DNA from: DATLFA01 sp035525225
GTDB lineage: Bacteria > Actinomycetota > Acidimicrobiia > Acidimicrobiales > WLNW01
Direction of reading: 5' to 3'
DNA: 64,000 nt
NCBI GenBank assembly: GCA_035525225.1
Contig: DATLFA010000010.1
Coordinates: 178,784 to 242,783, forward strand
Shown: piece after piece, positions 42,387-52,641 of the stretch
Layout: every line of letters starts with the position of its first letter
Position numbering within the stretch: the stretch's first letter is position 1
Made by a program: the position numbers and the translations under genes
The notes under the pieces: generated by a model
Databases searched by the model: none
Told to the model about the DNA's origin: nothing
Seen by the model: only the letters and a program-made list of their open reading frames with translations

Positions 42387-45218
42387 CTAGCCAGTCGGCT
42401 GGGTCGCGCGTTGGTAGCTACGGAGGAAGTGTTCGAGGTCGGGCGGCGTCAGGGCTTGGGTCAGCCAGAAGCCTTGCCCATGATCGCATTGCTGATCTTG
42501 CAGGTACTCGAGCTGCGAGCGCTGCTCGATTCCTTCGGCCAGCGTGCTGATCCCGAGGTTTTGACCGAGTTGTACGAGTGTCTGGATGACGGCTGCGGCC
42601 GCGGGGGAGTCGCCGATCGCCGCGATGAACGAACGGTCGATCTTGATCGAATCGATCGGCAGCTGACGAAGGTAGGCAAGAGAGGAGTAGCCGGTGCCGA
42701 AGTCGTCGATGGCGAGACGGACACCGAGTGCCTTGATACGGGTAAGTCGTTCGACCATCGCGGGGGCTTCGGTCATGATCGAGTCCTCGGTGACCTCTAG
42801 TTCGAGCATGTGCGGCTGAAGGCCGCTCATCACCAGCGCGTCGGTGATATCGCGAACGAACTCGTCGGACTCGAGTTGTTTCATCGAAACGTTGACCGCG
42901 ATCGTCAATGCGTGCCCTGCCGCATGCAGCAGCACGGCTTCGCGACAGGCCTCTCGAAGGACCCACCGCCCGACGTCGATGATCGCGTCGGACTCCTCGA
43001 GGATCGAGATGAACTCCCCCGGCATCACGACGCCGCGCTCAGGATGGCGCCAGCGCAGCAGCGCTTCGACGCCGGTGATCGCCAGGGTCGGCAGGTCGAA
43101 TGTGGGTTGGTAGACGAGGAAGAACTCGTCGGAGGCGAGAGCGGTGCGCAGATCGGTCGCCAGGCCGGCTCGCGTCTGAGCGGCCATTTGCAGCGCTGGC
43201 CGGAACGTCACGCGCCCGTTCTTGCCCGAGCTCTTCGCCTGGTAGAGCGCGATATCGGCGTCGCGCAACAACTCAGCCGGCGTCGGCCGGTCGCCCACTG
43301 CGATGCCGACGCTGGCGGAGATCTGCAACGACGCCGGCTCTGGTCCGTCCATCTCGAATGGCTGTCGCAGGAGTTCGAGTACGCGATCGGCGACGAGTTC
43401 GACGTCGGACTCCGGCATTCCTTCGAGAAGGGCGACGAACTCGTCCCCTCCGATGCGAGCGAGGGTGTCGCTGTCTCGCAGAGCCGTGCGCAGCCGATCG
43501 GCAACGGCGCGCAGCAGCCGGTCGCCCACCTCGTGGCCTTGCGTGTCGTTCACGTGCTTGAAGCCGTCCAAGTCGATGAAGAGCGCCGCGACGGGAGCCT
43601 TGTCACGGCGCGCGCGTTTGAGTAGTTGTTCGGCCCGGTCGACGATGAGGGTTCGGTTCGGCAGTCCGGTGAGCGCGTCGTGCAGCGCCTGATGGCGCAG
43701 TTCGACGACGAGCTGCACACTGCGGATAGCGGTCGCCGCTTGGCTGGCAAGTCCCCGAAGCAGTGCGGGCAGGTCCGGATCCAGCCGCAGGCGCTCGGGC
43801 CGCTCGATCACCCCCGCGCCGATCAAGCCGATCACCTTGCCGTTGGCCACGATCGGTGTGGTGACTGCCGCGATCGAACCCGTCCGGGGCAATACGGAAC
43901 CGATCAGTGTTCCGCCGTCGAGGTCGTGGAGATCGGCCGCTGAGACAGCCTCACGCACTATCGACGCGTTGAACCGGTGTGCTCGCAGCGCCGCGTCAAC
44001 GGCGGGCGGGTATCCGTAGGCACCGACGACGCGGGCGAAGTCGGAATCATCCTTACACAGGATCACAGTGGCGCGGTCGCAGTCGAGGAACTTCGGCATC
44101 GTGCGCGCCAACTGTTCTCCGATCTCCTCGACCGTCGTCACCTCCGCCAACGAGTTGGACAACTCGAGCAGCGCTTGCGCCGCTTCGAGTGCGATCGCCG
44201 AGTCCAACGCAGCTGCCGCGAACCGACCGTACGCCTGAAGGCTGGCGCGTTCCTGCGGGAAGAACCCCTTGCCCGTCGGGTTCACCGCGGCGAGGTGACC
44301 GTACGCGCGACGCGAAGACGAGACGTCGACGACGAGATGTTGTTCATCGTTGACCTGTGTGCCGGCAAACAACGACTTGGCGAGCGCGAACGCATCGGAC
44401 TCCGGCAAACCGATCGAATGGATCCGCTGATGCTCCGACGGCAGCACGGACAACGCGAGGACATACCCGGGCGCGCGCACGGCACGCGCGGCAGAAGCCA
44501 CGACGCGGGCGAGCAGGTCGTCGAGGTCGCCCTTCGTCACCAGCTCGCCGAGTGTCTCGTGCAGTGTCGCGAGTCGCCCTTCGAGTAGTTGCGCGCGTGT
44601 CTCGTAGTAGTCAGCGCGACGTAAGGGCTCGTCCATTGCCTCCCACCGGATGCGCAACGAACACCAGCTTGCGCCGCGGCATTGGCACGCTTCTTCCCAT
44701 ACCTCGGCCGGTGGGTATCCGAAGATCGTCGGCGTGAGCGCACCGAGTCCGGCGGAGAACGCGCAGAACTCCGGGAACGGCTCGAAGCCCTCTTCGAAGC
44801 GTTGGCGCATGATCCACTCGGTCGCACCGACTTCCTCGGTTTCGACGGCCACGATCGGCGCAAGCGCGCGAGTGGTTCGGCTCATGTCGGCGAACAACGT
44901 TGCGGGCGAACCGAGCGATTGGAGCATCTCGGTGTACTCGACCGACCCGTCCGCGACGATCTGTACCGATCGCCCGACTGCGATGAGTTGTTGCGGTCCT
45001 CCGAGTACACGGCTGACCGCTTCCAGGAGGCGCCGAAACTGGCGATACGAGTTCCACTCGTCGTCTCGGCACAACTGCTCGATCGAGCGGGTCTCGCCCG
45101 CGTCACGCAGAACTTCGGCGGCGGCACCCGGCCGGCTCCGCTGCTCGAGATGCTCGAACAGCATCCGCGTCATCATCCCGCTGAAATGACGGCCCCCGAG
45201 ATCCTCATCCGAGTTCAC
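42387..45218 (-). CDS. Multidomain GAF-GGDEF-EAL c-di-GMP protein
   Basis: 943 residues. An N-terminal sensor region (about 1-210) has a Cys-rich block CQCRGASWC; two GAF-like domains follow (about 230-370 and 375-520), then GGDEF (intact GGDEF near residue 590, with IDLDGFKHVND) and EAL (EALLRWRH near 717, DDFGTGYSS, IKIDRSFI). Both synthesis and breakdown motifs look competent. No membrane span. GTG start; ATGs at about 45176 are alternatives. Confidence 0.88.
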   Translation of the reverse strand: MNSDEDLGGRHFSGMMTRMLFEHLEQRSRPGAAAEVLRDAGETRSIEQLCRDDEWNSYRQFRRLLEAVSRVLGGPQQLIAVGRSVQIVADGSVEYTEMLQSLGSPATLFADMSRTTRALAPIVAVETEEVGATEWIMRQRFEEGFEPFPEFCAFSAGLGALTPTIFGYPPAEVWEEACQCRGASWCSLRIRWEAMDEPLRRADYYETRAQLLEGRLATLHETLGELVTKGDLDDLLARVVASAARAVRAPGYVLALSVLPSEHQRIHSIGLPESDAFALAKSLFAGTQVNDEQHLVVDVSSSRRAYGHLAAVNPTGKGFFPQERASLQAYGRFAAAALDSAIALEAAQALLELSNSLAEVTTVEEIGEQLARTMPKFLDCDRATVILCKDDSDFARVVGAYGYPPAVDAALRAHRFNASIVREAVSAADLHDLDGGTLIGSVLPRTGSIAAVTTPIVANGKVIGLIGAGVIERPERLRLDPDLPALLRGLASQAATAIRSVQLVVELRHQALHDALTGLPNRTLIVDRAEQLLKRARRDKAPVAALFIDLDGFKHVNDTQGHEVGDRLLRAVADRLRTALRDSDTLARIGGDEFVALLEGMPESDVELVADRVLELLRQPFEMDGPEPASLQISASVGIAVGDRPTPAELLRDADIALYQAKSSGKNGRVTFRPALQMAAQTRAGLATDLRTALASDEFFLVYQPTFDLPTLAITGVEALLRWRHPERGVVMPGEFISILEESDAIIDVGRWVLREACREAVLLHAAGHALTIAVNVSMKQLESDEFVRDITDALVMSGLQPHMLELEVTEDSIMTEAPAMVERLTRIKALGVRLAIDDFGTGYSSLAYLRQLPIDSIKIDRSFIAAIGDSPAAAAVIQTLVQLGQNLGISTLAEGIEQRSQLEYLQDQQCDHGQGFWLTQALTPPDLEHFLRSYQRATQPTG

Positions 45219-45290
45219 GGGCCACTATCGGCATCGCGGGCTCGACAATGAGGTTCCCCGGCACTGCCTGGGAGGTCACCCGCCCGCGGA

Positions 45291-46589
45291 GTGGACAGGG
45301 ATGGCGAATTCCCCGAGCATGACCCGGTGAGCATGGGCCGCCGCGAATTCGTCGGGATCGTGGCGGCCTGTCAGGCCATGGCGGCGTCTTCGATCGACTT
45401 GATGCTGCCTGCCTTCAAGAGGATGCGTGCCGATTTCGGTCTACCCGCAGATTCGTCGCGCGTCGGTTGGATCGTCACGGCGTTCTTCCTCGGAATCGCG
45501 GTCGGGCAGCTGGTCTACGGGCCGCTGTCGGATCGCTTCGGGCGCAAGCCCCTCCTCTACGTGGGTCTCGCCATCATGATCTGCTCGGCCGCGGCCGCTG
45601 CCGTTGCGCCATCCTTGCAGGCGATCTTCATCTGTCGCGCGTTCTGGGGCTTCGGCGCCGCGGCGCCGCGGTCACTCGCGATCGCAATGGTGCGGGATCG
45701 TTTCGGCGGCGAGCAGATGGCTCGCACGATGGGCTTCGTGATGGCGACGTTCATGATCGTGCCGGTCATCGCGCCGAGCCTCGGCGCGCTGCTCATCCGC
45801 ATCGCGCCTTGGCGCATCGTCTTCTGGGCGCCATGTGTCTTCGCCGCGGGTCTCGCGCTCTGGCTGACCCGTCTTCCCGAGACGCTCCCGCCGGAGCAGC
45901 GTCGCGGCGTTCGGCCCCGGGACATGGTCGGCGCGCTGCGCATCGTGGCTCGAACGCGGGCCACCGTTGCGTACGGCCTCGCCGCGTGCTGCCTTTTCGG
46001 CACGATGGCCTCGTTCGTGGGCAACCTCGAGGTGATCATCAACGACGTGTACGACTACGACGACGAGTTTCCCTTCATCTTCGGCGCGTTGGGTATCGTC
46101 CTCGCTATCGGCTCGTTGGTGAGCGCACGCGTGGTCATGCGTGTCGGATTGCAGCGCCTCGTGCGATGGGCGGCAACGTTGTTCGTCTCGGTCAACACCG
46201 GTTTCTTGATCGTTGCGCTGTCGACCGACGGCCGTCCTGCGTTCTGGCTGCTCTGCGTGTTCATCGCGCTCATGTTGTTGGGCATCTCGGTGCTCAATGC
46301 CAATACCAACACGGCCGCGATGGCACCGGTGCCGCATGTCGCGGGCATGGCAGCCGCGCTGCTCGGGGCCACAGCCACCGCGGCCGGCGCTCTGCTCGCG
46401 GCGATCGTCAACGCAGCGTTCGACAATTCGGTCCGACCGTTTGCGGTCGGCGTGTTCGTATTCGCAGTGATCGCCGCGTTTTGCGTGCTCGTACTGGCAC
46501 CGCGAACCGATCTGCACCACGGTGCGCGCCCGAAGTCACCGGCCTTCGTGGCTGTGACGGATCCGACGGACGCGCCCGAGTATCGATGA
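45291..46589 (+). CDS. MFS drug/small-molecule transporter (Bcr/CflA-like)
   Basis: 432 residues, 12 membrane helices. The loop motif between helices 2 and 3 reads YGPLSDRFGRKPLLYVG and the antiporter-type N-terminus SSIDLMLPAFKRM is typical of the 12-helix drug:H+ antiporters such as Bcr. The start is uncertain: GTG 45291 or ATG 45333 (MGRREFVG). Substrate unknown. Divergent from the c-di-GMP gene. Confidence 0.87.
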   Translation: MDRDGEFPEHDPVSMGRREFVGIVAACQAMAASSIDLMLPAFKRMRADFGLPADSSRVGWIVTAFFLGIAVGQLVYGPLSDRFGRKPLLYVGLAIMICSAAAAAVAPSLQAIFICRAFWGFGAAAPRSLAIAMVRDRFGGEQMARTMGFVMATFMIVPVIAPSLGALLIRIAPWRIVFWAPCVFAAGLALWLTRLPETLPPEQRRGVRPRDMVGALRIVARTRATVAYGLAACCLFGTMASFVGNLEVIINDVYDYDDEFPFIFGALGIVLAIGSLVSARVVMRVGLQRLVRWAATLFVSVNTGFLIVALSTDGRPAFWLLCVFIALMLLGISVLNANTNTAAMAPVPHVAGMAAALLGATATAAGALLAAIVNAAFDNSVRPFAVGVFVFAVIAAFCVLVLAPRTDLHHGARPKSPAFVAVTDPTDAPEYR

Positions 46590-46676
46590 CCGGCGCGCGC
46601 GCTATCCTCCCCGGGTGGCTGCCCGCCCAGAAGCCGAAGGTTGTCGAGAGCAGCGCGCCGCACGGCGAGACCCACT

Positions 46677-47462
46677 GTGTTGAGTGACGCCACCCGGCGT
46701 GAAGCCGCCGCTGCCCTCGCCGAGGCCGAGCGTGACCGCGCGCCGATCGCGCGACTCACACAGACCTACCCGGCCATCGAGGTCGAAGACGCGTACGAGA
46801 TCCAACGCCTCCAGATCGAGGACAAGCTGCGAGACGGACGCACGGTACGCGGGTACAAAGCGGGCCTGTCGTCGAAGGCGATGCAAAAGATGATGGGCGT
46901 CGACGAACCCGACTACGGCCACCTACTCTCCGACATGTTCGTATTCGAGACCGAGTCCGTCTCGACAGCCGAGTTGTGCCAGCCTCGAGTGGAGTTCGAG
47001 GTCGCGTTCGTGCTCGCTGATTCGTTACCGACGCACGGATGCACGGTCGCCGACGTCTTGAGGGTGACCGCCTTCGTATGCCCGTCCATCGAAATCATCG
47101 ACAGCCGATTCGACGGCTGGAACATCACGCTGTGCGACACGATTGCCGACAACGCCAGCTCCGCCCGGGTCGTACTTGGTGGCCGGCTCGTACCGCCGAG
47201 CGACGTCGATCTTCGACTGATCGGCCTCGTGATCTCACGCAATGGCGAGATCATCGATACGGGTGCGTCTGGTGCAGTGCTGGGCAACCCCGCAACGGCG
47301 GTCGCGTGGCTGGCCAACAAGCTCGGCACCTTCGGTGTGCAGCTACAGGCCGGGCACGTGATCATGCCCGGTTCGTGCACACGCGCCCACGATGTGGCGC
47401 CCGGCGATTCGATCGTCGCGGAGTTCGCACAACTCGGTGCGGTTAGCGTCCGCTTTCACTGA
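46677..47462 (+). CDS. 2-keto-4-pentenoate hydratase / 2-oxo-hydroxyhepta-diene hydratase family
   Basis: 261 residues of the MhpD/DmpE/DmpH family. Key segments are VRGYKAGLSSKAMQKMMG, RVEFEVAFVLAD (metal ligands Glu), IEIIDSRFDGW and DNASSARVVLGG. It works in meta-cleavage of aromatic rings, hydrating a dienoate or decarboxylating oxalocrotonate; family assignment alone does not separate the two. GTG 46677 was chosen, TTG at 46680 possible. No other meta-pathway gene is near. Confidence 0.86.
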   Translation: MLSDATRREAAAALAEAERDRAPIARLTQTYPAIEVEDAYEIQRLQIEDKLRDGRTVRGYKAGLSSKAMQKMMGVDEPDYGHLLSDMFVFETESVSTAELCQPRVEFEVAFVLADSLPTHGCTVADVLRVTAFVCPSIEIIDSRFDGWNITLCDTIADNASSARVVLGGRLVPPSDVDLRLIGLVISRNGEIIDTGASGAVLGNPATAVAWLANKLGTFGVQLQAGHVIMPGSCTRAHDVAPGDSIVAEFAQLGAVSVRFH

Positions 47463-47576
47463 CATGGTGTCCACGGTCCGATGGTGGAGCCGGCGCTATC
47501 CGTAGGGGTGGTAGCACCCGCGCAACGTCGGGTTGGCCTGCTGGCGCGCTTGTAGGGCAGCGTCTTTACTGGTCGC

Positions 47577-49946
47577 GTGAGACCGGTCGTGTACAGACTG
47601 CAATGCGTGCTGCGCACGCGCTGGCGGTCGACATTGGGTCTGACCCTGATCGTTGCGGTGGTCGCCGCCGTCGTTCTCGCGTTCGCCGCGGGCGCGCAGC
47701 GTACGGCGACCACGCCCGAGCGGTTGACGAACTCTCGCGATCGGGGATTCGACGGGCTCATCCAACAAGAACGTGGGATTCCCCGTCTGAATGAGCTGCA
47801 GGCGTTGGAGGGGGCCGAACAGATCGAGTCGGCAACCTTCGTGTTCGGTGGCCTTGTCCCGCCTGGCTCCCTCGACGATGACGGCAGGATTCGTCCAGAA
47901 GCTCTCGATTCGATGATCGACGGGCTCGTCTTTGGGGGCGCCCACGAGGCCCTCGACGCGACACTCATCGGTGGTCGCAAGGCGAACGCGGCAACCCGGG
48001 GTGAGTTCGTCGCGACCCAGAGTTGGGTGGACGCGACCGACTCGGCGATCGGTGATTCCTTTGTCTTCGCGTCGCTCACCCAAGAGCAGGCCGACAAAGC
48101 CGGGTTCAGCGACGACCTCCCGACCGGCCCCGCCTTCCCCGCGGTGCTCGTCGGCATCATCGACGGGCCGGCCGACGACGACGACCCGAGTTCGCGTTCG
48201 GAGCCCATCGCCGTCTTCCCGTACACACTGCTCGACGAGCCCGAGATCGGCGTGGCCACGAGCATCATCTCGGTGAAGCTTCGCGACGGTGTCACGCTCG
48301 ACGACCTGCAAGCACAACTCGACGGGTTGGACGACAGCGAAGCATTCATTCTCGAACCCGCGGTCATCGTCGGCCCCTCGGTGCGCACTGCGGTCGAAGC
48401 GCAGAGCAGGGGACTGTGGTTGCTCGCGGCGGTGTCGGCGATCGCGGCGGTGGCCGTGCTCGGTCAGCTGATCACGCGGCAAGTACGCCTGTCTGCGGCA
48501 GAGCGGTCGCGTCTGTCAGCAGTGGGATTCACCGAGAAGCAGATCGTTGCCGAATCGGTCGGGCGAGCCGCGGTGCCGGTCGTGATCGGTGTGCTGTTCG
48601 GCATTGTGTTGGCGGCGGCTGTTTCCAACGTGTTCCCCACAGGATTCGCCCGCCTGCTAGAGCCCGACCCCGGCATACGCGTCGAGGCGTTCGTACTCGT
48701 CCTCGGCGCCTTCGCGCTGATTCTGGCATTGTTGTTGTGGAATCTCGTCGCCGTCGGTGCGAGAAGCAAACGTTCAGATGCGGTTCGACCGTCGACGATG
48801 ATCGAAGGGATCGCGACCAAGAGCCCGAGTGCGACGGCCGCAACCGGCCTGCGTTTCGCGTTCATTCGCGGCGAACGAGACAGCGGCTCTGTGCGCACGG
48901 CGGTGATCGGATTGCTGATGACAGTCATCGGCGTCGTCGGTGCCCTGACCTTCGCGTCGAGTCTCGAGCGCTTGGTGAACGACCCATCGCGCTCCGGCGA
49001 GAACTACGACGGGTTCTTCGGTAGTGGACAGACCACTGTGTCCGAAGAACTGCTCGCCGCTCTAGAGGCCGAGCCCGACATCGACGCACTGATGCTGCTT
49101 TCCGAAGGTCAGGCTCGTGTCGCGCAATACACGCTGCGCCTGATCGGCATGGAACCGATCAGAGGTGACGTGTCGCCGAAGGTGCTCTCGGGGCGACTCC
49201 CGGTCAGTGAGGACGAGATTGCGCTCGGTCGCCTCGCCGCGCGTGACCTCGACGTGGGGGTCGGTGACGACCTGACCCTCGAAGGAGTGGAGGGGAAGCA
49301 CACGTTCCGCGTGACGGGTTTGGCGGTCGTGCCGTCGATCGGGAGTAACGACGGGGTCGGCCAGGATGGCCTCGTCACCTTCGGCGGACTCCGACGGATC
49401 GACCCGTCGGTGGTCCCGAACACGCCGATCTTCAACGTCCGACCCGATAGCCCGCCGGGCACGGCCGGTCGCGTCATGCTCGAGAACGGCGCACCCGACA
49501 CGGGACCTGACGGTGTTGCTCCGGCCATCGAAAACCTCGGACGCGTGCGCGCAATTCCCTATCTGCTCGCGGCCTTGCTCGGAGCCCTGGCAGTCTTGAC
49601 CGTCGCGCATGTGATGGTCATTTCCATTCACAACCGACGCCGTGACGTCGCGATCGTACGCTGTTTGGGCGCGGATCGCCGATGGATCACCCGAGCGGTG
49701 CACTGGCAAGCAACTTCGTTCATCGTGTTGCCTCTCGTGGTCGGGACGCCGATCGGTTTGATAATCGGCCATCTCGTCTTCCGCGCTTTCGCGGACAGCG
49801 TGGGCGCGGTGAACGACGCCTCGTTGCCGTACGTTCTCGTGACGGCCGTCGTGATCGCGCTGCTGCTGCTCGCCAATGCCGTCGCCGCGGTGCCCGCGCG
49901 TCGCGCTCGCCTGCTCGCACCAGCGCTGTTGCTGCAATCGGAGTGA
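47577..49946 (+). CDS. FtsX/MacB-type ABC transporter permease
   Basis: 789 residues. One N-terminal span (TLGLTLIVAVVAAVVLAFAAG), a large extracytoplasmic domain, three spans around residues 280-400, another span near 440 and extracellular domain, then three C-terminal spans: two repeats of the FtsX layout. No ATPase lies next to it (the nearest, at 50009, belongs to a different system on the other strand). GTG start. Likely a lipoprotein or peptide exporter component. Confidence 0.85.
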   Translation: MRPVVYRLQCVLRTRWRSTLGLTLIVAVVAAVVLAFAAGAQRTATTPERLTNSRDRGFDGLIQQERGIPRLNELQALEGAEQIESATFVFGGLVPPGSLDDDGRIRPEALDSMIDGLVFGGAHEALDATLIGGRKANAATRGEFVATQSWVDATDSAIGDSFVFASLTQEQADKAGFSDDLPTGPAFPAVLVGIIDGPADDDDPSSRSEPIAVFPYTLLDEPEIGVATSIISVKLRDGVTLDDLQAQLDGLDDSEAFILEPAVIVGPSVRTAVEAQSRGLWLLAAVSAIAAVAVLGQLITRQVRLSAAERSRLSAVGFTEKQIVAESVGRAAVPVVIGVLFGIVLAAAVSNVFPTGFARLLEPDPGIRVEAFVLVLGAFALILALLLWNLVAVGARSKRSDAVRPSTMIEGIATKSPSATAATGLRFAFIRGERDSGSVRTAVIGLLMTVIGVVGALTFASSLERLVNDPSRSGENYDGFFGSGQTTVSEELLAALEAEPDIDALMLLSEGQARVAQYTLRLIGMEPIRGDVSPKVLSGRLPVSEDEIALGRLAARDLDVGVGDDLTLEGVEGKHTFRVTGLAVVPSIGSNDGVGQDGLVTFGGLRRIDPSVVPNTPIFNVRPDSPPGTAGRVMLENGAPDTGPDGVAPAIENLGRVRAIPYLLAALLGALAVLTVAHVMVISIHNRRRDVAIVRCLGADRRWITRAVHWQATSFIVLPLVVGTPIGLIIGHLVFRAFADSVGAVNDASLPYVLVTAVVIALLLLANAVAAVPARRARLLAPALLLQSE

Positions 49947-50008
49947 CGTCGGTTCCAGAACCGATCTCGGCAATTCGATGGTCCCCGCTCTGACGCCTTC
50001 GTAGTCGG

Positions 50009-50770
50009 TCAGGCGATGAGTAGGTCGGCGAGGTTGTCGCGGAGGTCGAGGAAGCGGGGGTCCCGCTTGATAGACGGGCCGCGGCTGCGACCGAACGGCA
50101 CGTCGATGATCTCGCTGACGCGCCCGGGCCTCGGCGTGAGCACGTAGATGCGTTGCGACAGATAGATCGCTTCGTCGACGTCGTGGGTGACCATGAGGAT
50201 CGTGGCGCCGGTGCGCTGCCACACTGTCAGCAAGAAGTCCTGCATCACCCGCTTGGTCTGCGCGTCCAGCGAACCGAACGGTTCATCGAGCAGGAGCACG
50301 TCGGGTTCGGGTGCCAGAGCACGCGCGATAGCAACGCGCTGGCGCATGCCGCCCGACAACTCTCGCGGCAACCGATCTGCGAACTCTCCCAGTGACATGA
50401 TGCCGAGGAGTTCGCTCACCCGCTCCGCACGTTGCGCCTTTGACATCTTCGCGAGTTCGAGACCGAACTCGATGTTGCGATACACGGTCGCCCACGGGAA
50501 CAGCGAGTATGCCTGGAACACCATGCCGCGATCGGATCCGGGGCCGATGACGAGGTCATTGTCGACGCGAATCTCACCGGAAGTCGCCCGTTCGAGGCCA
50601 CCGATGATCGAGAGCAATGTCGACTTGCCGCACCCAGATGTTCCGAGGAGGCAGACCAGTTCACCTCGCCCGACGTGGAGGTGCACATCTGCGAGCGCTT
50701 TGATCTCCTTGTCACCGCGCCCGAAGGACTTGGACACACCTTCGACAACGAGCTTCGCGGTGGTGCTCAT
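50009..50770 (-). CDS. ABC transporter ATP-binding protein (NitT/TauT family)
   Basis: 253 residues. Walker A GTSGCGKST, Q-loop MVFQAYSLFPW, signature ELSGGMRQR, Walker B VLLLDEPFGSLD and H-loop VTHDVDEA. The pattern matches nitrate/sulfonate/taurine-type importers. ATGA overlap with the permease. Powers uptake of the substrate bound by the lipoprotein two genes upstream. Confidence 0.92.
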   Translation of the reverse strand: MSTTAKLVVEGVSKSFGRGDKEIKALADVHLHVGRGELVCLLGTSGCGKSTLLSIIGGLERATSGEIRVDNDLVIGPGSDRGMVFQAYSLFPWATVYRNIEFGLELAKMSKAQRAERVSELLGIMSLGEFADRLPRELSGGMRQRVAIARALAPEPDVLLLDEPFGSLDAQTKRVMQDFLLTVWQRTGATILMVTHDVDEAIYLSQRIYVLTPRPGRVSEIIDVPFGRSRGPSIKRDPRFLDLRDNLADLLIA

Positions 50771-51627
50771 GGCTTGGCCCATGGTGCAACGGCGTTGCGC
50801 AGCCACCGCAGGAAGAGATCACTCATCAGACCGATGATGCCGAACGCGATGAGCACCGCGAACATGGTGTCGAACCCGCGGAAGCGTTGCGCCCGTACGA
50901 TGCGATAGGCCAATCCTTCGTTGGCGGCCAGCACCTCGGACACCACGAGCATCAGCCACGCCGCCGCGAGGTTGACTCGCGCGACGTCGACGATGCCGGG
51001 GAGCGAATGGCGAAACACGACACGTCGGAGCACGGTAGAGCGCGAGGCGCCGAGGGTGTACGACGCGTTCAGCAGTTCCCGCGGTACGAGACGCGCCACG
51101 TCGGCGATCATGAGGATGTTGAAGAACACAGTGCCGATGACGATCATCGTGATCTTCGGACTCTCACCGATACCGAGCCACAACAACATGACGGGAATCA
51201 ACGCGCTCGCCGGTATGTAGCGCAGGAATCCGAACTGCGGTTCGAAGAAGGCTTCGGCAGACGTGAACGTACCGATCGCGATGCCGAGGACGATGCCGAG
51301 CGCGACCGAGATGCCGTAACCGATCGCGATGCGCTGACTCGACGCGCGGACATCGCGGATGAAGACACCGTCGCGCCACAGGCGGGTGAAGGCGTGCCAC
51401 GTCTCCACAGGTGTCGGCACGAGATTCGTCATGCTCGAGGTGATGAGCCAGACCAGAACGAGGCTCAACATGCCGGCAACGCCGAGTCCCAAACGCCACC
51501 GGATCGACAGTGGGCTGCGGATCTGTGCGAGAGGATGCTGGCGCCGGCCACGCGTACCCCGAGAGGCGACCAGGCGAGCGGTGGCGGTGTCCGGCTCGAA
51601 GGCCACGTCGACCTCTACCGAGGACAT
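50767..51627 (-). CDS. ABC transporter permease (NitT/TauT family)
   Basis: 286 residues, six membrane spans, with the EAA-like loop LLNASYTLGASRSTVLRRVVF near residue 190. The first 50 residues are a charged cytoplasmic extension. 3 bp after the binding protein gene and overlapping the ATPase gene, so one operon. Confidence 0.9.
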   Translation of the reverse strand: MSSVEVDVAFEPDTATARLVASRGTRGRRQHPLAQIRSPLSIRWRLGLGVAGMLSLVLVWLITSSMTNLVPTPVETWHAFTRLWRDGVFIRDVRASSQRIAIGYGISVALGIVLGIAIGTFTSAEAFFEPQFGFLRYIPASALIPVMLLWLGIGESPKITMIVIGTVFFNILMIADVARLVPRELLNASYTLGASRSTVLRRVVFRHSLPGIVDVARVNLAAAWLMLVVSEVLAANEGLAYRIVRAQRFRGFDTMFAVLIAFGIIGLMSDLFLRWLRNAVAPWAKP

Positions 51628-51630
51628 GCC

Positions 51631-52641
51631 CTACTTCTTGGAGCTGATGTAGGCCGCGGTGAAGGCCGGCATGAACAACTTGCTCAGGTCGGCTTCTTTC
51701 TCCGCGAGTCCCGACGACACGAGGAACGGATTGATGCGCCGGGCCATCTCGGGCAATGAGCTCGCGTCACCGGTGCGATCGGCGAACGCCGCCGCCGCTT
51801 CCTCGGCAGTGAACAGCGTGGTGCCCTGCTCGAGGTCTGCGAATTCCTCCGGCGTCAGGTCGGCCTTCTTGGCCATGATCGCGCGTGCGTCGGTCGGATT
51901 TGTCTTGATGTAGTCGAGCGTCGCGTACCAGGCGTTGACCAACTTCTGCATGTCGTCGGGCCGTTTCGTCGCCGCGCCCGCAGTGGCCACGAGATGGTCA
52001 GGGATCACGCCCGGGAAGTCCGCCGAGCTGAATAGCACCTTCGATCCTGGCCGTTCGAGCGCTTGCACGGTGAATGGCGCGAACACGCCGACACAGTCGA
52101 ACTGTCCACCGGCGAAAGCCGCGGCGGCAGCGTCGGTCTTGAGCCCGGAGAACTCGATGTCGGATTCCGTCAATCCCTCCTTGGCGAGACCCTGGAGCAG
52201 CAGGAAGTGATCGACCACGCCGGCCTCGGCAGCGATCTTCTTGCCCTTGAGATCCTTGATCGAAGTGATCTTGCTATCGCAGATGATCGCGTCGTTGCCG
52301 GTGGAGTTGTCGTTGACGACGACGATGCGCTGATCGCTGCCGGCGGCGACCCCGAGCATCGTGTCGTTGAGCGTCTGGGCGTTGATGTCGACCTGGCCGG
52401 CAACGAGGGCGTCGAGTGACGCGACGTAGTCGACGAAGAAGGTCAACTCGACCTCGAGACCCGCCGCCTCGAACAACCCCTTCTCTTCCGCGACGGCCAG
52501 CGGAAACCATCCGGGCCATGCGCTGTAGCCGATGCGCAGCGTCTCACCGGACGTGCCGGACTCCTGGCTGTCGCCACAGCCTGCGGCGAGCAACAGCACC
52601 ACGAGGGCAAGCAGGGGAATACGGAATCGGCGACGCGTCAC
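51631..52641 (-). CDS. ABC transporter substrate-binding lipoprotein (NitT/TauT, NMT1 type)
   Basis: 336 residues. Signal with lipobox (LLALVVLLLAAGCGD); the mature part begins LRIGYSAWPGWFPLAVAEEKG, a fold typical of NMT1/SsuA-type binding proteins, with a ligand region near VDINAQTLNDTM. GTG 52641 was chosen because GAGGAG lies upstream; a TTG two bases away is out of frame. Its neighbours are nitrogen genes, so a guanidine- or urea-like ligand is inferred; the sequence alone does not show it. Confidence 0.87.
   Translation of the reverse strand: MTRRRFRIPLLALVVLLLAAGCGDSQESGTSGETLRIGYSAWPGWFPLAVAEEKGLFEAAGLEVELTFFVDYVASLDALVAGQVDINAQTLNDTMLGVAAGSDQRIVVVNDNSTGNDAIICDSKITSIKDLKGKKIAAEAGVVDHFLLLQGLAKEGLTESDIEFSGLKTDAAAAAFAGGQFDCVGVFAPFTVQALERPGSKVLFSSADFPGVIPDHLVATAGAATKRPDDMQKLVNAWYATLDYIKTNPTDARAIMAKKADLTPEEFADLEQGTTLFTAEEAAAAFADRTGDASSLPEMARRINPFLVSSGLAEKEADLSKLFMPAFTAAYISSKK

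Noticed and set aside
50009..50770. Partner ATPase for the FtsX-type permease
   Set aside because: It is on the opposite strand, coupled to a NitT/TauT permease and binding protein.
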